A DNA stretch of 64,000 nucleotides from the NCBI RefSeq assembly GCF_000710615.1, contig NZ_JDTH01000002.1:1418082-1482081 (forward strand), written 5' to 3'. Below are positions 60,608 through 64,000 of the stretch, piece by piece. The notes below the pieces were generated by a model, which was not told where the DNA came from, did not search any database, and saw only the letters and a list, made by a program, of their open reading frames with translations. The DNA is from Haladaptatus cibarius D43 (GTDB lineage: Archaea; Halobacteriota; Halobacteria; Halobacteriales; Haladaptataceae). Numbering within the stretch: position 1 is the stretch's first letter; each line of letters begins with the position of its first letter. The position numbers were made by a program, and so were the translations under genes.

Positions 60608-62770
60608 ATGAGCGACGGGGAGCGAACGATTCGGGCGCTGGACGAGAAAACGGTTCAGCGAATCGCGGCGGGAGAGGTCGTCGAACGACCCGCCTCCGTG
60701 GTGAAGGAACTGGTCGAAAACAGCCTCGACGCGGACGCCGGACGGATTTCGGTGCGAATCGACGGCGGCGGAACCGAGAAAATTATCATTGAGGACGACG
60801 GCATCGGCATGAGCGAAGACGACGTGCAACTCGCCGTCGAGGAACACACGACGAGCAAGATTCGGGATATAGACGATTTGGAATCCGGGGTTGCCACCCT
60901 CGGCTTCCGTGGGGAAGCCCTCTACACCATCGGCGCGGTGGCCCGGCTCACAATCAGAACGAAAGCGAGGGGCGGCGAGGCTGGAACGGAACTCCGACTC
61001 GTGGGAGGCGACGTGGACGAAGTCAAGCCCGCCGGACGACCGGCAGGGACGACGGTGGAGGTCACCGACCTGTTTTTCAACACCCCGGCGCGGGAGAAGT
61101 ACCTGAAAACGGATTCGACCGAGTTCTCGCACGTCAATCGAGTCGTCACGCAGTACGCGCTGGCAAATCCGGACGTGGCGTTCTCGCTGGAACACGACGG
61201 ACGCGAGGTGTTTTCGACCACCGGACAGGGCGACCTTCAGTCCGCGATTTTGTCCGTCTACGGCCGCGAAGTCGCCACCGCGATGATTGCCGTTGGGGAC
61301 GAGCGTGACACAGATGACGAACGAGACGAGGAAGACGGCGAAAATGACGGCCTCACCGTTTCGGGCTACGTCAGCCATCCCGAAACCACCCGGAGCACGC
61401 GGGAGTACGTCGCAACCTACGTCAACGGGCGCTACGTTCGCTCGTCCGTCGTTCGGGAGGCCGTTCTCGACGCCTACGGAAACCAACTCGCCCCCGACCG
61501 CTATCCCTTTGCCGTCCTCTTCCTCTCCGTGCCGGGCGATTCCGTGGACGTGAACGTCCACCCACGAAAGATGGAAGTTCGGTTCGGCGACGAGGGGATG
61601 GTTCGGAACGCCGTCCGCGATTCGATAGAAAACGCGCTTCTCGACAACGGACTAATTCGGTCGGGCGCACCCCGGGGGCGTTCCGCACCCGACGAAACCG
61701 ACGTAACGCCCGAGGTGCAGTCGGAATTGGGGACGACAACGGACGAAAGCGATTTCGCGGAGGCCGTAAGCAAATCGGCTGACGAATCGAAATCCGTGAA
61801 CGCGGAGTCATCAGCAACCAGCAGAGCGGTTACAGAATCGCACGAACACGATTCTGCAACTGCAAATGGTCGGAAGACGACTACGGAGAGCGAAACCACG
61901 GACGCGAACGCACCCAGCACGGGCACAGATGTGCCCGACACGGATACCAACGCACCAGCCACGAACACCAACGCATCCGCCACGGATGCGAAACCGGCAA
62001 CGACTGACCAGCCATCGTGGAGCAAGTCGAATCAAAATACCGCGGAGAAAACGAATCGAAAACCGGAACGAAAGTTCCGCGCGGCGACAGAAGCAGAGAC
62101 GCTAACCGATGCGCCCGACACATCCGAGTCGGTGGAACGGGAGTTCGACCGACTGCCCCGGATGCGCGTCCTCGGGCAACTGCACGACACCTACGTCGTC
62201 GCCGAAACGTCGGACGGACTGGTGCTCGTAGACCAGCACGCCGCCGACGAGCGCGTGAACTACGAACGACTGAGTGAGAAATTTGCGGGCGACACGACGA
62301 CGCAGGTGCTCGCTTCGCCGGTCGAACTCGAACTGACGGCGGCGGAGGCCGCACTGTTTGAGGAGTACGACGAGGCGCTGGCACGGTTGGGGTTCCACGC
62401 GGCACTCACGGGGGAGCGAACGGTCGAAGTGACGACGGTTCCCGCAGTTCTCAGCGAGACGTTGTCTCCGGAACTCCTCCGGGACGTGTTGGGCGAGTTC
62501 GTCTCGGCCGACTCGGACGAACGCGACCGAAATTCCGCGGCGGCGGTCGCCGACGCGCTTATCTCCGATTTGGCGTGCTATCCCTCGATTACCGGCAATA
62601 CGTCGCTTCACGAAGGTGACGTGGTGGGTTTGCTGTCCGCGCTGGACGACTGTGACAATCCATACGCGTGTCCGCACGGGCGGCCGGTCGTCATCGAATT
62701 TGGCGAGGAGGAAATCGAAAATCGGTTCGAGCGCGACTATCCGGGCCACGCGGGACGGCGCGCGGAGTAG
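60608..62770 (+). CDS. mutL: DNA mismatch repair protein MutL
   Basis: The product is 720 residues. The GHKL ATPase is complete (VKELVENSLDADAG, DDGIGMSEDD, HTTSKIRDIDDL, LGFRGEALYTIG). A long acidic, Thr/Asp-rich linker with short repeats (about 360-505) joins the C-terminal domain, which carries the endonuclease motif DQHAADERVNYE near residue 542 and CPHGRPVVIEF. It should thus nick DNA itself, as in organisms without MutH. It is unlinked to either mutS here. Confidence 0.96.
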   Translation: MSDGERTIRALDEKTVQRIAAGEVVERPASVVKELVENSLDADAGRISVRIDGGGTEKIIIEDDGIGMSEDDVQLAVEEHTTSKIRDIDDLESGVATLGFRGEALYTIGAVARLTIRTKARGGEAGTELRLVGGDVDEVKPAGRPAGTTVEVTDLFFNTPAREKYLKTDSTEFSHVNRVVTQYALANPDVAFSLEHDGREVFSTTGQGDLQSAILSVYGREVATAMIAVGDERDTDDERDEEDGENDGLTVSGYVSHPETTRSTREYVATYVNGRYVRSSVVREAVLDAYGNQLAPDRYPFAVLFLSVPGDSVDVNVHPRKMEVRFGDEGMVRNAVRDSIENALLDNGLIRSGAPRGRSAPDETDVTPEVQSELGTTTDESDFAEAVSKSADESKSVNAESSATSRAVTESHEHDSATANGRKTTTESETTDANAPSTGTDVPDTDTNAPATNTNASATDAKPATTDQPSWSKSNQNTAEKTNRKPERKFRAATEAETLTDAPDTSESVEREFDRLPRMRVLGQLHDTYVVAETSDGLVLVDQHAADERVNYERLSEKFAGDTTTQVLASPVELELTAAEAALFEEYDEALARLGFHAALTGERTVEVTTVPAVLSETLSPELLRDVLGEFVSADSDERDRNSAAAVADALISDLACYPSITGNTSLHEGDVVGLLSALDDCDNPYACPHGRPVVIEFGEEEIENRFERDYPGHAGRRAE

Positions 62771-62845
62771 TCGAGTCCGATTTCCGACCGTTTTCCCGAC
62801 TGGTAAGGAGAACCTTCATATCGGCTGGCCGAATCAAATTTCAGT

Positions 62846-63589
62846 ATGTCACGCGGGACGAGTCAGGGAGGACTTCTCGATGCGATACGGTACGACTTAC
62901 AGCAGTTACACACCGGATGGATGTCACTGTTCTTTCCACGACAGCGACAGCAGTCCCATTCGGTGCTCGGGCAGTGGACGCCACAGAGTACGGCGGGGAA
63001 AGTAGCCTATAGAATATGGGGCGTGGTCGGCACGCTCGTCGTCGCCCTCCTGTACCCGTTCGTCCTGTTCGGCTTTGCGACGCGCTATTACACGAGTCGC
63101 ATCGACCGAACCGCTGCGAGTCTCGGCGTGCTGGGCGTTATCCTGCTCTCGGTGCTCATCTGGGGTGGACTGGCGGCGCTGGCCAGAGTGCGCTTTTCCA
63201 CCGAAGGGTTCTACGCCGTCACTGCGGCGGGAGGTGTCGCCACCGTCGCCGCAGTGCTTGCGTACCTCACCAGTCGGTACGGTGGCCGAATTACAACCAT
63301 CCTGTTTGCCTACCCGTTCGGCATGACGGCGTTGTTCCTACCCCCGGTGGTCGCCGCGCTGTACTCGCCGACGCTTTCGGAGGTCATCTTCCCGAACAGC
63401 GAAACGCTGGCGGTGTGGTTGCTGGACAACGTCCTCGACTACCGCGGAATCAACGAAATCCTCCGCGCGCGCTTCGATCTCGAAGGGTTCGCCTACGTCG
63501 GCATGTGGTTCGGCATCGCGGTGCCGTTGGGTTGGAGTATGGGATTCTTGGTTACGCTGGCGAATCTCATGCGGCCGAAATCGGAGTAA
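62846..63589 (+). CDS. Yip1-like multi-pass membrane protein
   Basis: The product is 247 residues with five hydrophobic segments (about 60-80, 92-112, 124-143, 150-172 and 215-240). The N-terminal LLDAIRYDLQQLHTGWMSLFFPRQRQ resembles the start of haloarchaeal Yip1-domain proteins. Function is unknown. It is 75 bases after mutL and has its own AT-rich upstream box. Confidence 0.75.
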   Translation: MSRGTSQGGLLDAIRYDLQQLHTGWMSLFFPRQRQQSHSVLGQWTPQSTAGKVAYRIWGVVGTLVVALLYPFVLFGFATRYYTSRIDRTAASLGVLGVILLSVLIWGGLAALARVRFSTEGFYAVTAAGGVATVAAVLAYLTSRYGGRITTILFAYPFGMTALFLPPVVAALYSPTLSEVIFPNSETLAVWLLDNVLDYRGINEILRARFDLEGFAYVGMWFGIAVPLGWSMGFLVTLANLMRPKSE

Positions 63590-63620
63590 CGCTTTTCCTT
63601 CGTTCGGCTAACTGTCCGAT

Positions 63621-63812
63621 ATGGAGTTCAATTTACCCGTGACCGCCGGAGCACTGCTAGCAATCGTCGCTGTCGGTACGGCGGGCCTCATCGGGATGGA
63701 TGTCATGGCGATGGGTACAGTATTGATGATGGTGGCCCCCTCGATGCTGGTGTTCGGCCTGATAGCGCTCTTCCTCGGCATCAAACACGGCGAGTATCGC
63801 GCGACGAGATAG
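63621..63812 (+). CDS. Small membrane protein, two helices
   Basis: The product is 63 residues: MEFNLPVTAGALLAIVAVGTAGLIG, then MDVMAMGTVLMMVAPSMLVFGLIALFLGI and a basic tail. It matches the two-helix pattern of a haloarchaeal family (DUF7333-like) without known function. It lies 31 bases after the Yip1-like gene. Confidence 0.78.
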   Translation: MEFNLPVTAGALLAIVAVGTAGLIGMDVMAMGTVLMMVAPSMLVFGLIALFLGIKHGEYRATR

Positions 63813-63829
63813 AACAAAACGGCTCGGCT

Positions 63830-64000
63830 TTACTCGACTCGCCCGACAGCGAGAATGTGGTTCGACAAATCCGCAATTGTCGGGTCTTCGCGTAGTTTTC
63901 GAACGATTTCGGCGACGTTTTCCTGTGCATCTGCATCGATTTCTTCCAGCGCGGTTCCGAAGTTCGAGGCTGGGCCTTCGAGTCCGGCGACGATTTCGAC
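63830..64000 (-). CDS. C-terminal part of a protein cut by the window edge
   Basis: From the right edge the minus strand encodes about 56 residues, VEIVAGLEGPASNFGTALEE and on to LSNHILAVGRVE before a TAA. It is helical and acidic with typical haloarchaeal composition. There is too little to name a family. It converges on the small membrane gene, leaving 17 bases between stops. Confidence 0.65.
   Translation of the reverse strand, partial: VEIVAGLEGPASNFGTALEEIDADAQENVAEIVRKLREDPTIADLSNHILAVGRVE

Noticed and set aside
1-64000. CRISPR arrays and rRNA genes
   Set aside because: No regularly spaced repeats and no rRNA-like sequence were seen in the window.

Overview
The window is chromosomal DNA of a halophilic archaeon (class Halobacteria). 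The evidence is the acidic proteome, leaderless genes with TATA-like boxes about 25 bases upstream, Tat-type rather than Sec-type signal peptides, halocyanin, FtsZ2 with its ribbon-helix-helix partners, NcsA/UbaA, HalOD1 and bacterio-opsin-activator-type regulators, and many small haloarchaea-only families. A Haladaptatus-like genus is possible, but I cannot prove it from the sequence.

Layout. 1-3.4 kb: two unknown haloarchaeal genes, an atypical M24 (creatinase/prolidase-fold) protein and an SLC13-type transporter with its middle deleted. 3.5-7 kb: tRNA-Tyr, then the cell-division block cdrL-cdrS-ftsZ2 with striking palindromic operators, then ncsA. 7.3-11.2 kb: a Tat-exported beta-propeller protein, a subtilase remnant and a canonical M24 peptidase. 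11.2-25 kb: a MutS1, an aryl-sulfotransferase-like propeller, a Cys-rich copper-type four-helix protein, ThiDN, tandem HypE/ThiL-like (AIR synthase-fold) paralogues, a sugar-type NAD-dependent dehydrogenase, and nucS overlapping tail-to-tail with a second mutS. 25-38 kb: a CBS-less IMPDH/GMPR, a DsbA-like protein, membrane/regulator pairs, an operon ending in two micro-membrane proteins, ubaA, a CPBP protease, an iron-type uptake lipoprotein with DtxR/IdeR-like operators, halocyanin, rpl15e with a highly structured leader, a DUF1328 protein and Rio2.

38.4-42.5 kb is an AT-rich accessory islet: an IS4-type transposase, a small four-helix membrane protein and a halocin C8-like precursor with a 12-cysteine C-terminal peptide. 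42.5-54.6 kb returns to core genes (Mn-dependent pyrophosphatase, Lrp regulator plus aminotransferase, lipoate ligase, endonuclease IV, azlCD, a methyltransferase, an M29 aminopeptidase). It also holds two neighbouring frameshifted genes, a cupin and a VOC protein. 54.7-64 kb: a 1,322-residue multi-PAS/GAF sensor with an HTH output, a HalOD1 and zinc-site small-protein cluster, a 381-bp inverted-repeat element, mutL and small membrane proteins.

Themes. Genome maintenance is unusually well represented: two MutS1, MutL, NucS/EndoMS and endonuclease IV. NcsA and UbaA belong to one sulfur-relay pathway for tRNA thiolation, and ThiDN is a salvage/synthesis fusion for thiamine. The best candidates for follow-up are the halocin C8-like precursor with its membrane partner, the CdrL/CdrS operator array, and the rpl15e leader. 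Four genes look broken: SLC13, subtilase, cupin and VOC.
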